64,000 bases of DNA from Bacillus sp. THAF10 (GCF_009363695.1 NZ_CP045403.1:3018001-3082000); one strand, 5' to 3'; positions 9,602 to 17,956 are shown, counted from the stretch's first letter. Made by a program: numbers and translations. Notes: generated by a model from the sequence alone, not told the origin.

Positions 9602-10090
9602 ATGTTCCAAGTCGAAAATTATACAGGTACGCGAGAAGAAAATTATGAATTAGTGATAAAACAACTACAGGCATTGATTGCGGACGAACCAAACGTTATT
9701 GCAAACCTATCTAATGCCTCAGCACTGCTTAATGCTTTTTTAGATAAAGTTAACTGGGTTGGGTTTTACCTTACAGATGAGCAAAAGGAAAACATGCTCG
9801 TTCTAGGACCATTTCAAGGACTTCCTGCTTGCGTCCGAATTCCTTTCGGCCGTGGAGTTTGTGGAACGGCTGCATCCACTCAAGAAACGCAGCTAGTTGC
9901 GGACGTTCATGCATTCCCAGGTCATATTGCCTGTGACGCTGCCTCCCAATCAGAGATTGTCGTCCCGATGGTGGTAGAGGGGAAATTTATAGGGGTGTTG
10001 GATATTGATAGCCCTGTGAAAGACCGTTTCGATGAGGTGGATAAACAGTACTTAGAGCGTTTTGTCGCTGTGCTTTTACAAGCACAATAA
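9602..10090 (+). CDS. ytsP: Free methionine-(R)-sulfoxide reductase, GAF-domain type
   Basis: Single GAF-domain enzyme that reduces free L-methionine-(R)-sulfoxide. Three cysteines (C77, C87, C111) have spacings of 10 and 24 residues, the same as the catalytic set C84/C94/C118 of the E. coli enzyme. PFGRGVCGTA and AFPGHIACDAAS are the family motifs. Two ATGs are adjacent (9599, 9602); AGGGG is 6 bp from the second, which also matches the B. subtilis YtsP start. A family A repeat follows the stop. Met-sulfoxide repair beside methionine gamma-lyase is suggestive only. Confidence 0.9.
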   Translation: MFQVENYTGTREENYELVIKQLQALIADEPNVIANLSNASALLNAFLDKVNWVGFYLTDEQKENMLVLGPFQGLPACVRIPFGRGVCGTAASTQETQLVADVHAFPGHIACDAASQSEIVVPMVVEGKFIGVLDIDSPVKDRFDEVDKQYLERFVAVLLQAQ

Positions 10091-10097
10091 TTAAGTA

Positions 10098-10270
10098 AGC
10101 TCTTTTCTAAAAGATTGTTGCTATTAACCTGAAAAAAGTCGGCTTTAAGACTTTTTTCAATCTTTATCCTAAGCATGTTTAAATCTTCTTCCACGAAAAG
10201 AGCTCGACAGCAACGTTGATTACGTTTGTCTTATCTATTCGCAGTAGCAACAAAGTTTACGAAAACAGCC
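10098..10270. repeat. MITE-like repeat, family A, long copy
   Basis: 173 bp beginning AGCTCTTTTCTAAAAGATTG and ending GCAACAAAGTTTACGAAAACAGCC-like sequence, i.e. inverted ends of about 26 bp with a few differences. It has an internal hairpin (AAAAAAGTC ... GACTTTTTT) and aligns along most of its length, in inverted orientation, with 38966-39151. Confidence 0.75.
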
Positions 10271-10280
10271 AATAAGTAAG

Positions 10281-10316
10281 AGACTTCCTTTTTAATGAAA
10301 GGAAGTCTCTTTTCAT
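10281..10316. terminator. Terminator between ytsP and megL
   Basis: AGAGACTTCCTTT, loop TTAATG, AAAGGAAGTCTCT, then TTTCATTTTTT on the plus strand. The tract on the minus strand is weaker, but the hairpin can serve both convergent genes. Confidence 0.85.
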
Positions 10317-10322
10317 TTTTTA

Positions 10323-11510
10323 TCACACTTTATCAAGTGCTTGTTTTAAGTCATGCCAAATATCCTCTTTTGCCTCAAGTCCTACTGACAAGCGAAGAAG
10401 ATTGTCGGTAATCCCCATTTGCTCTCTGTTTTCTTGAGGTACCACCGCGTGTGTCATGGTAGCAGGGTGCTGAATTAAGGTTTCGGCATCTCCTAAGCTC
10501 ACTGCTATTTTCAAAAGCTTAAGCTCATTTAGAATACGTTGAGCTTCTTCTTTTCCACCTTTTACTGTAAAGGAAATTAATCCCCCGCCTCGTTTCATCT
10601 GTTTCTTTGCAATCATGAATGAGTTACTGCTCGTGTCTCCAGGGTAGAAAACCTTTTCTACAGCCTCATGCGCTTTTAATTGCTCAAACATGTATTCTGC
10701 ATTATCACAATGACGATCAAGGCGAACATGTAAAGTTTTCAAGCCGCGAATTAATAACCAGGCATCAAATGGCGACATGACACCACCGATATCCTTTAGG
10801 GTTGTCATCGCAATTTCGCTTATTGTTTCTTGATCTCCGGCAATTAAACCTGCAATCACATCACCATGCCCACCGATATATTTCGTTGCACTGTGTATGA
10901 CAAGATCACACCCAAGATCGATTGGCTTTTGGAGGTACGGGGAACAGAACGTGTTGTCGACGACTACTTTTATGTTGTGCTCTTTTGCTATAGAAACGAC
11001 CATTTCTAAATCGATTAATGCCATGGTTGGGTTAATCGGAGTCTCCACATAAATGCAAGTCGTTTCTGGACGAATTGCCTCTCTAAGTTCTTCTTCCGTT
11101 TGCATCGTACAAAAGCTATGTGATACATCATATTTTTTCTTCATTAGTTGAAGTAATCCAAAAGTACAACCATAAATTCCTTGTGAACATAGAATATGGT
11201 CATTACTTTTCGTTAAGCCAATCAATACAGCAGAAACTGCTGCCATTCCTGAGCCAAATGCCAGCCCAGCATCCGCATTTTCCAGTGCTGCGATTCTATC
11301 TTCTAGCATTTTCACCGTTGGATTACCAAGTCTTGAGTAAATATATCCTTCCTCTTCACCAGCAAATCTGTTTTCCCCTTGTTGTGCTGTTTGAAAGGAA
11401 AAAGTAGAAGTTTGAAAGATTGGCGGTGCCAAGCTTCCCTGATACAACGTACCATCATAACCGTGGTGAATAACCTCTGTTTCAAACTGCTGCTTTGATT
11501 GCTTCTCCAT
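10323..11510 (-). CDS. megL: Methionine gamma-lyase (Cys/Met metabolism PLP enzyme)
   Basis: PLP enzyme of the trans-sulfuration family, predicted to cleave methionine to methanethiol, 2-oxobutyrate and ammonia. The PLP lysine is K210 (HSATKYIGGHGD). The residue that separates methionine lyases from cystathionine lyases is present: C115 in GIYGCTF, equivalent to C116 of the Pseudomonas enzyme. I choose ATG 11510 (395 residues), 8 bp after GAAGGGAG; the ATG at 11537 precedes that site. No S-box leader is visible, so methionine control is not shown. Cystathionine gamma-synthase or lyase activity is the alternative. Confidence 0.8.
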   Translation of the reverse strand: MEKQSKQQFETEVIHHGYDGTLYQGSLAPPIFQTSTFSFQTAQQGENRFAGEEEGYIYSRLGNPTVKMLEDRIAALENADAGLAFGSGMAAVSAVLIGLTKSNDHILCSQGIYGCTFGLLQLMKKKYDVSHSFCTMQTEEELREAIRPETTCIYVETPINPTMALIDLEMVVSIAKEHNIKVVVDNTFCSPYLQKPIDLGCDLVIHSATKYIGGHGDVIAGLIAGDQETISEIAMTTLKDIGGVMSPFDAWLLIRGLKTLHVRLDRHCDNAEYMFEQLKAHEAVEKVFYPGDTSSNSFMIAKKQMKRGGGLISFTVKGGKEEAQRILNELKLLKIAVSLGDAETLIQHPATMTHAVVPQENREQMGITDNLLRLSVGLEAKEDIWHDLKQALDKV

Positions 11511-11617
11511 AAAAATTTCTCCCTTCAATTTTCCCATCCATTAATAGCATATGGCAAAGAAGGAGAAAATGAAAGCGTTTTCTTTTTGTGGAAATATTTT
11601 GACATTATTCCTTGCAA

Positions 11618-11686
11618 GAACAAAAGCGCAATGCGCCCGTTATGCTAGTCGCTAGCGAATGGAGATGGACGCTGCTTCTTTTGTTC
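11618..11686. repeat. 69-bp intergenic palindromic element (family C)
   Basis: Perfect 9-bp inverted ends GAACAAAAG / CTTTTGTTC, nested with GCGC-rich arms and an inner GCTAGCG hairpin. GC-richer than its surroundings. It lies between megL and dgcP. I recall similar elements scattered in Bacillus genomes; only one copy is in this window. Confidence 0.55.
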
Positions 11687-11727
11687 CAGATATCCACAGA
11701 CATATTTTTTATAATCTCCTAAACAAT

Positions 11728-11767
11728 AAAAAAAGAACAACTCCTCAGAAGATAGGAAAAGTTGCTC
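11728..11767 (-). terminator. Terminator of dgcP
   Basis: Minus strand: GAGCAACT ... AGTTGTTC followed by TTTTTTT. Confidence 0.8.
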
Positions 11768-11777
11768 AAAAATAGTG

Positions 11778-13547
11778 TTAACAAAAAGTTAAATCAGAGC
11801 AGTGTTGATTTTTGCCTCTGTCTTTTGCTTGATATAAGGCATAGTCCGCACGATGAAACAGCTCTTTTGGGGTATCTTTTGTTTCTTTACTCCAAAATGA
11901 CAATCCACAGGATACAGTTACAGCTGGGTTGGTAGCTTCTCTAATTTTTTCTATTATTCTGTTGATAATGCTTTCTCCTGTTTGCAAATCAATTTTCGGC
12001 AGGTAGATTGCAAGTTCTTCGCCTCCCCACCTAGCTCCAATATCGGTGTCCCTAATATTTTCTTTGATAATATTAGCTACCTGAACAAGAATGGTATCAC
12101 CAATCTGATGCCCATATGTATCATTGACAATTTTAAAATCATCGATATCCACGAGAATGAAGGTTCCATAGGTGTCACGCTGCATGGATTTTCCGATTTT
12201 TTCATCCAAGTACTTTCTAGAATAAAGTTTCGTTAAATAGTCGGTGATAACGTACTGCTCTAGTTCTTCCCTCAGCATAGAATTGTTAAATGCTAGAGTA
12301 GAATGATGAATCAAGGACTGCAGCAATTTAAACTGTTCAAAGCTAAAAAAATACGGCAGTGGATGAGCGACTACACAGGCTCCCTTCACTCCATTTGTGG
12401 CAAGCACCGGGATAATCATGCACGAACAAAATGGGAGGTTAGAAAGGTTTTCGTGCACTCGTAAATCTCCCAAGAAAAGAGGCTCTCCATCCTTGTACAA
12501 ATAATTTTTAGTGTGTAATAAATGCTCTTTTATATTCGGATTGTGGAAGAAAGGAGTTGATCCTGGTAGCACTTCTGTTCCACTTCCCTTAAAAAGAATA
12601 AATCCTGCTTCCTTTGCTTGGAATGCATCAAGAATTTCCTGCACCATAAAGGATGTAACCTCTGACAAGCGAAGATTGGTATTTAATTGATGAGAGGTTT
12701 CATTAATGATTTGCAAATCAGAAATAACCTTTTTGGATTGTTCGTATAAATGGGTATTTTCTAAAGCCGAGCCAGTAGCATCTGCTACCAATTTGATGAA
12801 TTTTATCTCTGCCTCTGGAAGAATGGCTGCATCAAGTGAGATAATTTGCAAAACACCATAAACACCTTGTGCCCCTTTAACTGGGATATAGATGTTTGTC
12901 CTTCTATCTTTTATGGAGTTTTCATACTGAACATCTCCAGTAACATAGGCGTTCATTGCACAAATATTTGAATCATCAAATTCCAGTTTTTTTATTGGCA
13001 AATGGTCTAAATTATCATAATCCGCTGTGAGAAGTAATTGATATGAGAAATCTTCATAGAGCTGTTGAAGAAGCCTTATAACCTCGCTTAAAATCATGTC
13101 AATTTTCATGGCTGAATGAAATTTTGACGTTATTTTGTATAAAGCTTCAAATTGCTTTTCCTCGTGTCTTTTTAATATGTATTGATTATAATGTTGAAAA
13201 ATGGTGGAGAGTTCTTGTGAGATGTCAGCAAAATGATTTAGCGATAGTGGTCCAGGAGAACGAAATTGAAGATCAATTCTTCCAATCGCTTCAATTCTGT
13301 CAAATAGAGGTAATACCACATTTTCCAGACTATTGCTGATGTAGGAAACTGAAGGCTCATACACAAATGCAGCACGATGATGATTCAAGCTACTTTCTAA
13401 CGTCACTTTCGCCTCTATAGCTTGGAGTTCCTCTTTCAAAAGTTTTTGAAGGTGTATGATAAACGTTGTTTGTGTAAGATCAGTAGAGGAAAGAAAAAAA
13501 TCAAATATTCTGCTTTTTATTTCTAGCACTTTTTTATTCGAATCCAT
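11778..13547 (-). CDS. dgcP: Diguanylate cyclase with GAF sensor domains
   Basis: Makes cyclic di-GMP from two GTP. A C-terminal GGDEF domain (about residues 415-589) carries an intact GGEEL active site at about 508-512 and the FILVDIDDFKIVNDTYGH segment. The preceding 400 residues look like two GAF-type domains; no membrane segment is visible, so the protein should be cytosolic or peripheral. Position next to ytsP and rpsD matches B. subtilis dgcP (ytrP). ATG 13547 is chosen because AAAGGTG lies 7 bp upstream; a GTG 9 bp further up would overlap that site. Confidence 0.87.
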   Translation of the reverse strand: MDSNKKVLEIKSRIFDFFLSSTDLTQTTFIIHLQKLLKEELQAIEAKVTLESSLNHHRAAFVYEPSVSYISNSLENVVLPLFDRIEAIGRIDLQFRSPGPLSLNHFADISQELSTIFQHYNQYILKRHEEKQFEALYKITSKFHSAMKIDMILSEVIRLLQQLYEDFSYQLLLTADYDNLDHLPIKKLEFDDSNICAMNAYVTGDVQYENSIKDRRTNIYIPVKGAQGVYGVLQIISLDAAILPEAEIKFIKLVADATGSALENTHLYEQSKKVISDLQIINETSHQLNTNLRLSEVTSFMVQEILDAFQAKEAGFILFKGSGTEVLPGSTPFFHNPNIKEHLLHTKNYLYKDGEPLFLGDLRVHENLSNLPFCSCMIIPVLATNGVKGACVVAHPLPYFFSFEQFKLLQSLIHHSTLAFNNSMLREELEQYVITDYLTKLYSRKYLDEKIGKSMQRDTYGTFILVDIDDFKIVNDTYGHQIGDTILVQVANIIKENIRDTDIGARWGGEELAIYLPKIDLQTGESIINRIIEKIREATNPAVTVSCGLSFWSKETKDTPKELFHRADYALYQAKDRGKNQHCSDLTFC

Positions 13548-13618
13548 TTTTTTCACCTTTTACATTACTTATTACCTATTATTATACCTGTAATAAGGAA
13601 CTTTTTCCTAGTTTTTTT

Positions 13619-14221
13619 TTATGGAACTAACAAGATTGATTCTTTTTCGAATAAAACAAACCAGAGATCATTATTTTCTGAGAGTCTAATGATAGATTTC
13701 GGCTCGTGATTTAAGGTTTTTTCCAGTAACACTCCTTGATCATTCTCTACTGATACCGAATACTTATCATCACTTTTCTCAACAGAATACGAAAATTTAT
13801 TCCTTTCATCTAAAATGTTATGCTCTTCTCTTGCTTCTGTTTCTAAGCTTTCATTATAATAAGTCCAACTACCAGAGGTTTCTACCCATACTCCGTCTGA
13901 GCTCTTATCTTTTTTTAGTTTTTGTGGTACAGTGTCAAGTGTCACTGCACTAATGGTTTCAAAAAGGTAATTCTTTTCTTTATTTACACGATAGATAATG
14001 AGGGTAGGCTTTCCGTCATATTCCCTAATCATAGCAAGCTTTGGGGTGTCCTGATGCTGATTACTCTCTTGCAGAGTTAATGCCAATTGTTTTATTGGTT
14101 TTGTATCTACTGTGATTTGTTCTGAGGCATATTGGTTCATAAATAAATACATAATGAAGATGCCGATCAATGCTATGATTGTAAAACGAATTATCTTTTC
14201 TTTTTGCGTTTCCTTGTACAT
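13619..14221 (-). CDS. Hypothetical single-pass membrane protein
   Basis: I do not recognise this protein. It has 200 residues: a basic N-terminus, one transmembrane helix (about 12-31, FTIIALIGIFIMYLFMN), then an extracytoplasmic, charged, probably beta-rich domain with no cysteines. The start at ATG 14221 is set by AAGGTGG 7 bp upstream; two earlier ATGs overlap or precede that site. It is divergent from rpsD and ends 62 bp before the dgcP start. B. subtilis has no gene at this place as far as I recall. Confidence 0.7.
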   Translation of the reverse strand: MYKETQKEKIIRFTIIALIGIFIMYLFMNQYASEQITVDTKPIKQLALTLQESNQHQDTPKLAMIREYDGKPTLIIYRVNKEKNYLFETISAVTLDTVPQKLKKDKSSDGVWVETSGSWTYYNESLETEAREEHNILDERNKFSYSVEKSDDKYSVSVENDQGVLLEKTLNHEPKSIIRLSENNDLWFVLFEKESILLVP

Positions 14222-14302
14222 CTTCATTCCACCTTGATTCTTTTCTTGCAAAAATTATACCACAGCTTTACCATCGTCTAGCATCCTCTTTAAAAACTTC
14301 CC

Positions 14303-14332
14303 TTGACTTTTCTTCCGTTTTTCTTATATAAT
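14303..14332 (+). promoter_or_regulatory. Sigma-A promoter of rpsD
   Basis: TTGACT (14303-14308), 18-bp spacer, TATAAT (14327-14332). Transcription should start near 14340, leaving a leader of about 185 nt. Confidence 0.85.
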
Positions 14333-14338
14333 AGCCTT

Positions 14339-14520
14339 TGTGTAAAATATTGCAGCCTATGTGGTATGCTATGTTGAATCATTTTGTTCCCCGTTACAAT
14401 TAACGGAGGTGTATCGTGTAACTCTTTGCTGCAGAGCGAGGATACATGAAAACAAAATGCTCAAGTAGATGAGTCACATCTGTTATTATTTTACAACAAA
14501 TAATAACACAAAGGAGGAGT
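14339..14520 (+). ncRNA. rpsD leader: S4 autoregulatory mRNA structure
   Basis: The leader can fold into a branched structure: outer helix CATTTTGTT (14380-14388) with AACAAAATG (14451-14459), enclosing CCGTT/AACGG (14391-14406) and GTATC/GATAC (14411-14445). B. subtilis rpsD carries a leader bound by S4 for autogenous control, and this arrangement is consistent with it. A separate perfect 10-bp hairpin (GTTATTATTT / AAATAATAAC, 14482-14507) ends just before the AAAGGAGG site and could affect initiation. Confidence 0.65.
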
Positions 14521-14525
14521 CATTC

Positions 14526-15128
14526 ATGGCTCGCTATACAGGTCCAAGTTGGAAACTTTCTCGCCGTTTAGGCATTTCTTTAAGCGGTACTGGTAAAGAG
14601 TTGGAAAAGCGTCCTTACGCTCCTGGACAACACGGTCCAAACCAACGCAAAAAAATCTCTGAGTACGGCTTACAATTACAGGAGAAACAAAAATTACGTC
14701 ACATGTACGGCGTAAACGAGCGTCAATTCCGCAGTCTTTTCGATGCTGCTGGTAAAATGCAAGGTAAGCACGGTGAAAACTTCATGATTCTTTTAGAATC
14801 TCGTTTAGACAACGTTGTTTACCGTTTAGGTCTTGCTCGCACTCGTCGTGGAGCTCGTCAATTAGTTAACCACGGTCACATCACGGTTGATGGATCTCGC
14901 GTAGATATCCCATCTTTCCGCGTTAAACCTGGTCAAGTAATCGGCCTTCGCGAAAAATCTCGCAACCTAAGCTCTGTTAAGGAATCTGTAGAAGTAAACA
15001 ACTTCGTACCAGAATACCTAACGTTCAGTGCTGACGCTTTAGAAGGTACGTTCACTCGTCTACCTGAGCGCTCTGAATTAGCTGCTGAAATTAATGAAGC
15101 ACTAATCGTTGAGTTCTACTCTCGTTAA
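14526..15128 (+). CDS. rpsD: Ribosomal protein S4
   Basis: Primary 16S rRNA-binding protein of the 30S subunit and, in Bacillus, repressor of its own mRNA. 200 residues. The N-terminal [14 protein letters not shown] and the S4 RNA-binding fold ([26 protein letters not shown], in two parts) are typical. The start is ATG 14526 after AAAGGAGGAG; the upstream in-frame ATG at 14469 is in the leader. Codon use (CGT, GGT, TAC) is more biased than in neighbours, as expected for a highly expressed gene. Confidence 0.98.
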   Translation: MARYTGPSWKLSRRLGISLSGTGKELEKRPYAPGQHGPNQRKKISEYGLQLQEKQKLRHMYGVNERQFRSLFDAAGKMQGKHGENFMILLESRLDNVVYRLGLARTRRGARQLVNHGHITVDGSRVDIPSFRVKPGQVIGLREKSRNLSSVKESVEVNNFVPEYLTFSADALEGTFTRLPERSELAAEINEALIVEFYSR

Positions 15129-15154
15129 TCTTTGTAATTTGCAGGATAACACAC

Positions 15155-15200
15155 AAAAAACCCTTGAAACGTTGATATATCAATGTTTCAAGGGTTTTTT
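15155..15200 (+). terminator. Terminator of rpsD
   Basis: AACCCTTGAAAC ... GTTTCAAGGGTT (one mismatch region at the loop) followed by TTTTTT. It marks the end of the core segment before the island. Confidence 0.92.
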
Positions 15201-15202
15201 AT

Positions 15203-15540
15203 TTAATTTGCAAAATAATGCAAGATAATGAATTGATTTGGGGCCAGCTGAGGCCAAAGTGGGACCAATAAAATAATACATGGGTGAATGAATAGAAAGA
15301 AGCAAGTTATATAATGAATATTAAGAGGATACTTACGAGAAGCAAACATAAAAAATCCAGACCAATCTGCAAGGTGATATACACCATTTGCATTTTGAAA
15401 TTTCACGGTGTATATCACATGTAAAAAGCTAAGAGGGGGTTTCCTCTTAGCCTTATTCTATAAATTATCTTATTCCATTAAAGCCCCTTATATGGAATAA
15501 GACATTTCCTTTGCTGTTTTGTTTATAACTTAGACTTTAC
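15203..15540. other. Island left-edge intergenic region with inverted repeats
   Basis: No convincing gene. It holds a 12-bp perfect inverted repeat, GTGATATACACC (15374-15385) with GGTGTATATCAC (15407-15418); the Mrr terminator (15424-15451); and a 10-bp perfect inverted repeat, CTTATTCCAT (15469-15478) with ATGGAATAAG (15492-15501). Three palindromes within 130 bp at a core/accessory junction could be remnants of a mobile-element end. Confidence 0.5.
15424..15451 (-). terminator. Terminator of the Mrr-like gene
   Basis: Minus strand GCTAAGAGG, loop AAACCC, CCTCTTAGC, then TTTTTA. Confidence 0.75.
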
Positions 15541-15560
15541 CTTTATTCGTTGTACTTTAT

Positions 15561-16472
15561 TTACTTTGAAATGACTTCACCATTATCATTAAAAGTCCAT
15601 TTATCTAAATCTTGGTCAAATATAATTTGGTCAAAGTCCTCATCAAGAACTTTAAATACCAATAAGGCAACTTTACTTCCTTGGTCAATAATAGTTTCAG
15701 TTACGTTTTGGCTACTTGTGAATTCATAGTCAAATCCTCTGACTCCCACTAATACCCCTGCCAGTTTAACATATTTAATTGTATCAAATTCATAACGACC
15801 AGTAGTTGGAGAATCCGGGTCTCTGGGTAGACTATTGAATATAGGTTTTAAAACTGTTTGTAGATTTTCTTGAGGTTTTCCTGCTTGATCATAAATGAAT
15901 GTTTCTATTGTACTAGTGTTTTGAGTTGTATTAATTTCTTCATTAGCATTAGCATGAAATTTTTCAATTTCCTGTTCATTAGCTGCAACCCAAGATAATG
16001 TCGGTTGGTTCATAAAGGTAATCGTCCCTTTTAAATTTATAGCTTTTATTCTGCCTTCCCAATCCTCTTCTTTAAAACCTCTAAGTATTGCTAATATTAT
16101 TCCTTCATCTTCTGCAAAGGTTCTGGCACCTCTTGTATATCCTTCAGTAGTAACAACAAAAGCTTCATTAGGGTTAATTTGGTGAACCGCACCAAAGAAA
16201 TCTCTTACTATACTTATCCCAACTTTGGAGTCATAGTCTTTACATTCAATTAAGATTCGCTTAGATACATTTGAGCTTGGGCTTTGGACTGTGACATCTA
16301 TTTGATGTCCTGTTTTCTTTCCATCTCCACGAAGTGTTAAATCATGAATAACAACATCATTCTGGTTTAGTATTTTAAATACTACTGCTGCAAGTTTTTC
16401 ATACTTTGTACCTTGTTTTAATTTTTCCTCTGCAATATTTTCATTGTAAATAGTATCTATTTCTTTACTCAT
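15561..16472 (-). CDS. Mrr-like restriction endonuclease-fold protein
   Basis: Probable nuclease of the Mrr/PD-(D/E)xK group. Residues 20-135 show the pattern: GTKYEKLAAVVF helix, catalytic D59 in GHQIDVTV, E76-x-K78 in ILIECKDY, then a conserved helix (VRDFFGAV) and AFVVTTEGYTRGA. The C-terminal 150 residues are acidic and not recognised, perhaps a partner or sensor domain. The start follows AAAGGAGAG. No methyltransferase or specificity subunit is adjacent, so it may act alone, as type IV enzymes do on modified DNA; that is inference. It lies at the left end of an AT-rich island. Confidence 0.75.
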   Translation of the reverse strand: MSKEIDTIYNENIAEEKLKQGTKYEKLAAVVFKILNQNDVVIHDLTLRGDGKKTGHQIDVTVQSPSSNVSKRILIECKDYDSKVGISIVRDFFGAVHQINPNEAFVVTTEGYTRGARTFAEDEGIILAILRGFKEEDWEGRIKAINLKGTITFMNQPTLSWVAANEQEIEKFHANANEEINTTQNTSTIETFIYDQAGKPQENLQTVLKPIFNSLPRDPDSPTTGRYEFDTIKYVKLAGVLVGVRGFDYEFTSSQNVTETIIDQGSKVALLVFKVLDEDFDQIIFDQDLDKWTFNDNGEVISK

Positions 16473-16502
16473 TTCAACTCTCCTTTTTACTTATTATACC
16501 AT

Positions 16503-16854
16503 TTATTGCAAGTTTTTATGGTAGATATTAAATAGAACTGCACGTTTGTTAAGTGAACGAACTCAAAATATTATAGATATCCATACTTAAATCATATCAG
16601 AAGACAAAAATTATTATTTTGTTTTTCTATAAATATGGAAATATTACGTCGGAGGTGGTACATTCATGTCATTGGGTGTAATCACACTGGAAAACATCTT
16701 AAAACAGGACAGCGTTTTATAGTTTGCTCCTACAAAAATGAGGATTATTTTATTCAATACTCCTACTATTGATAATTTGTTTACTTATTAAAGAGCAATC
16801 AAAAAATCCTAGAAACATTTGTTACCTAAAGTATCTGGGGTTTTTATATTATTT
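16503..16854. other. AT-rich stretch between Mrr-like gene and a gene fragment
   Basis: No supported gene. Short overlapping frames at 16635-16772 (45 codons, no ribosome-binding site) and 16666-16722 (18 codons after GGAGGTGG) look like one decayed or chance coding stretch. A terminator-like hairpin lies at 16802-16848. Confidence 0.4.
16802..16848 (-). terminator. Terminator-like hairpin after gene fragment
   Basis: Minus strand AAAAACCCCAG ... CTAGGATTTTTT, imperfect stem plus T-run, just after the stop of the 16855-17142 reading frame. Confidence 0.5.
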
Positions 16855-17142
16855 CTAAATTGTAGAATAAATCTCATCATCCAAGAAAAAGGATTTTTTG
16901 TTTAATAACTTTGAATGATCTAGATATAAATATTCTTTCATAAGCTCTAATTCCAGATCCTTTTGAACAGGTTTCTTTTTTAATCTCTTTTGATCTCTAC
17001 TAACAAACTTTTTATCTTTTTTTAGAACAAGAATCTTATTAGTAATAATTCTACCCAAGGATTTCTCTGGATACTTATCCCTATATTTCCACAATCCTTC
17101 TTCAGTATCAAACTCAATCGCTGCACTTTTAAGTTTATTTTT
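16855..17142 (-). pseudogene. Fragment of an unidentified Lys-rich protein
   Basis: An open frame of about 95 codons runs from just after a TGA to a TAG-type end at 16855. It has no ATG; the only initiator is an internal TTG at 17094 without a ribosome-binding site. The product is basic (GRIITNKILVLKKDKKF) with an acidic C-terminus (FFLDDEIYSTI). The intact 3' end plus terminator and missing 5' end suggest the tail of a truncated gene. I do not recognise the family. Confidence 0.35.
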
Positions 17143-17362
17143 TCAATGAATCATATAACTGAAAAAAGAAGAAAAATTCGCGAAGAGAAAATTAAAAAAA
17201 TTGAGGATCAAGTGGATGAATTACTCAGTTTATTAAACAATGATAGTAAATAGTAGTCCACAAACAGGGCAGCTGACAGCTAAGTGTGTATATGTTACTC
17301 CCGTCTTCCCCCGTTAAAAATAGGAAGAGGTTTTATTTACTCAGTTTTATTCTCGTCTACTA

Positions 17363-17530
17363 TTACTCATATTCAGATAAATCCGGTGGATAGGATGGAA
17401 ATGATCGTTTTCCATATACCAGCCCGCCATCTATACCACACCGACCACAACTACACCTCTGAAAGTCGTGTTGATCTTTAGACTCTATTTTATCTTTACA
17501 ATGCTTACATTGAATAAGGAATGTGTGACT
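17363..17530 (-). pseudogene. N-terminally truncated DUF7695-like zinc-ribbon protein
   Basis: Minus-strand frame reading IQCKHCKDKIESKDQHDFQR then CSCGRCGIDGG, GKRSFPSYPPDL and stop. The two CxxC/CxC pairs followed by a Val/Ile-Asp-Gly-Gly segment are typical of small Bacillus proteins of this type. The frame is closed upstream by TGA exactly where PadR coding sequence of the opposite strand begins, so the N-terminus is lost. Confidence 0.5.
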
Positions 17531-17675
17531 TCATACTGGAGTCAGGAATCGGAAGGCGGAAGGAGAAAATATTATTCAATCACTGAAACCGGGAGTACTG
17601 TATTGGCAGACAAAACTAAAGAATTGGAAACAAATCAATAAGTTAATCGAAAATACAGTGGAAGGATTATCATGA
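17531..17675 (+). pseudogene. PadR-family regulator, C-terminal remnant with a frameshift
   Basis: SYWSQESEGGRRKYYSITET then GSTVLADKTKE is the wing and following helix of PadR winged-helix regulators. An extra T near 17624 shifts the frame; removing it restores EWKQINKLIENTVEGLS and a TGA that overlaps the ATG of the next gene (ATGA), the normal padR-HAAS coupling. The DNA-binding N-terminus is missing. Confidence 0.6.
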
Positions 17676-17875
17676 AGAAGCTTGAGCGGTATGTGAAGGA
17701 GATAACGAAGGACCTGCCCGAAGATGAAAAAGAGGAATTGACGGAAGAGATTTACGGACACCTTCAGGACCATGTAAACGAGCTGCTAATCAAAGGACAA
17801 TCTGAAAAAAAGGCAATCCGTTATGACATTAGAAATCCTATGCAATATTTTCTTACCTGCTTACGTTACGTCTGA
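17672..17875 (+). pseudogene. HAAS-domain (DUF1700-like) membrane protein, truncated
   Basis: 67 codons. The first 50 residues (LERYVKEITKDLPEDEKEEL, then TEEIYGHLQDHVNELL) are the HAAS/permease-prefix domain usually found at the N-terminus of membrane proteins encoded with PadR. After about residue 53 the sequence becomes unrelated (RNPMQYFLTCLRYV) and stops, so the membrane part is lost. Confidence 0.55.
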
Positions 17876-17901
17876 GTTGTCTTTTTAATGCTTTACCTTC
17901 T

Positions 17902-17956
17902 TAGAAACTGCACTATACCTGTCGCTTTTTTCCTCTAAAATGAAGTGCAATTTCTA
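17902..17956. repeat. Short inverted-repeat element
   Basis: TAGAAACTGCACTA (17902-17915) and AAGTGCAATTTCTA (17943-17956) are inverted copies matching at 12 of 14 positions around a 27-bp centre. It follows the broken HAAS gene; it could be a minimal transposon end pair. Confidence 0.4.

Noticed and set aside
9922..10194. 90-codon minus-strand frame opposite ytsP
   Set aside because: Antisense shadow that uses the family A repeat as its start; no support as a protein.
11538..11617. Possible S-box (SAM riboswitch) before methionine gamma-lyase
   Set aside because: None of the conserved S-box sequence blocks is present on the minus strand.
16635..16772. 45-codon plus-strand frame (MEILRRRWYIHV...) overlapping an 18-codon frame with a good ribosome-binding site
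   Set aside because: The longer frame has no ribosome-binding site and the shorter one stops at once; neither resembles a known protein.
17146..17253. 35-codon plus-strand frame (MNHITEKRRKIREEKI...)
   Set aside because: Basic, low-complexity helix with no ribosome-binding site; could be a gene tail but nothing supports a start or a family.
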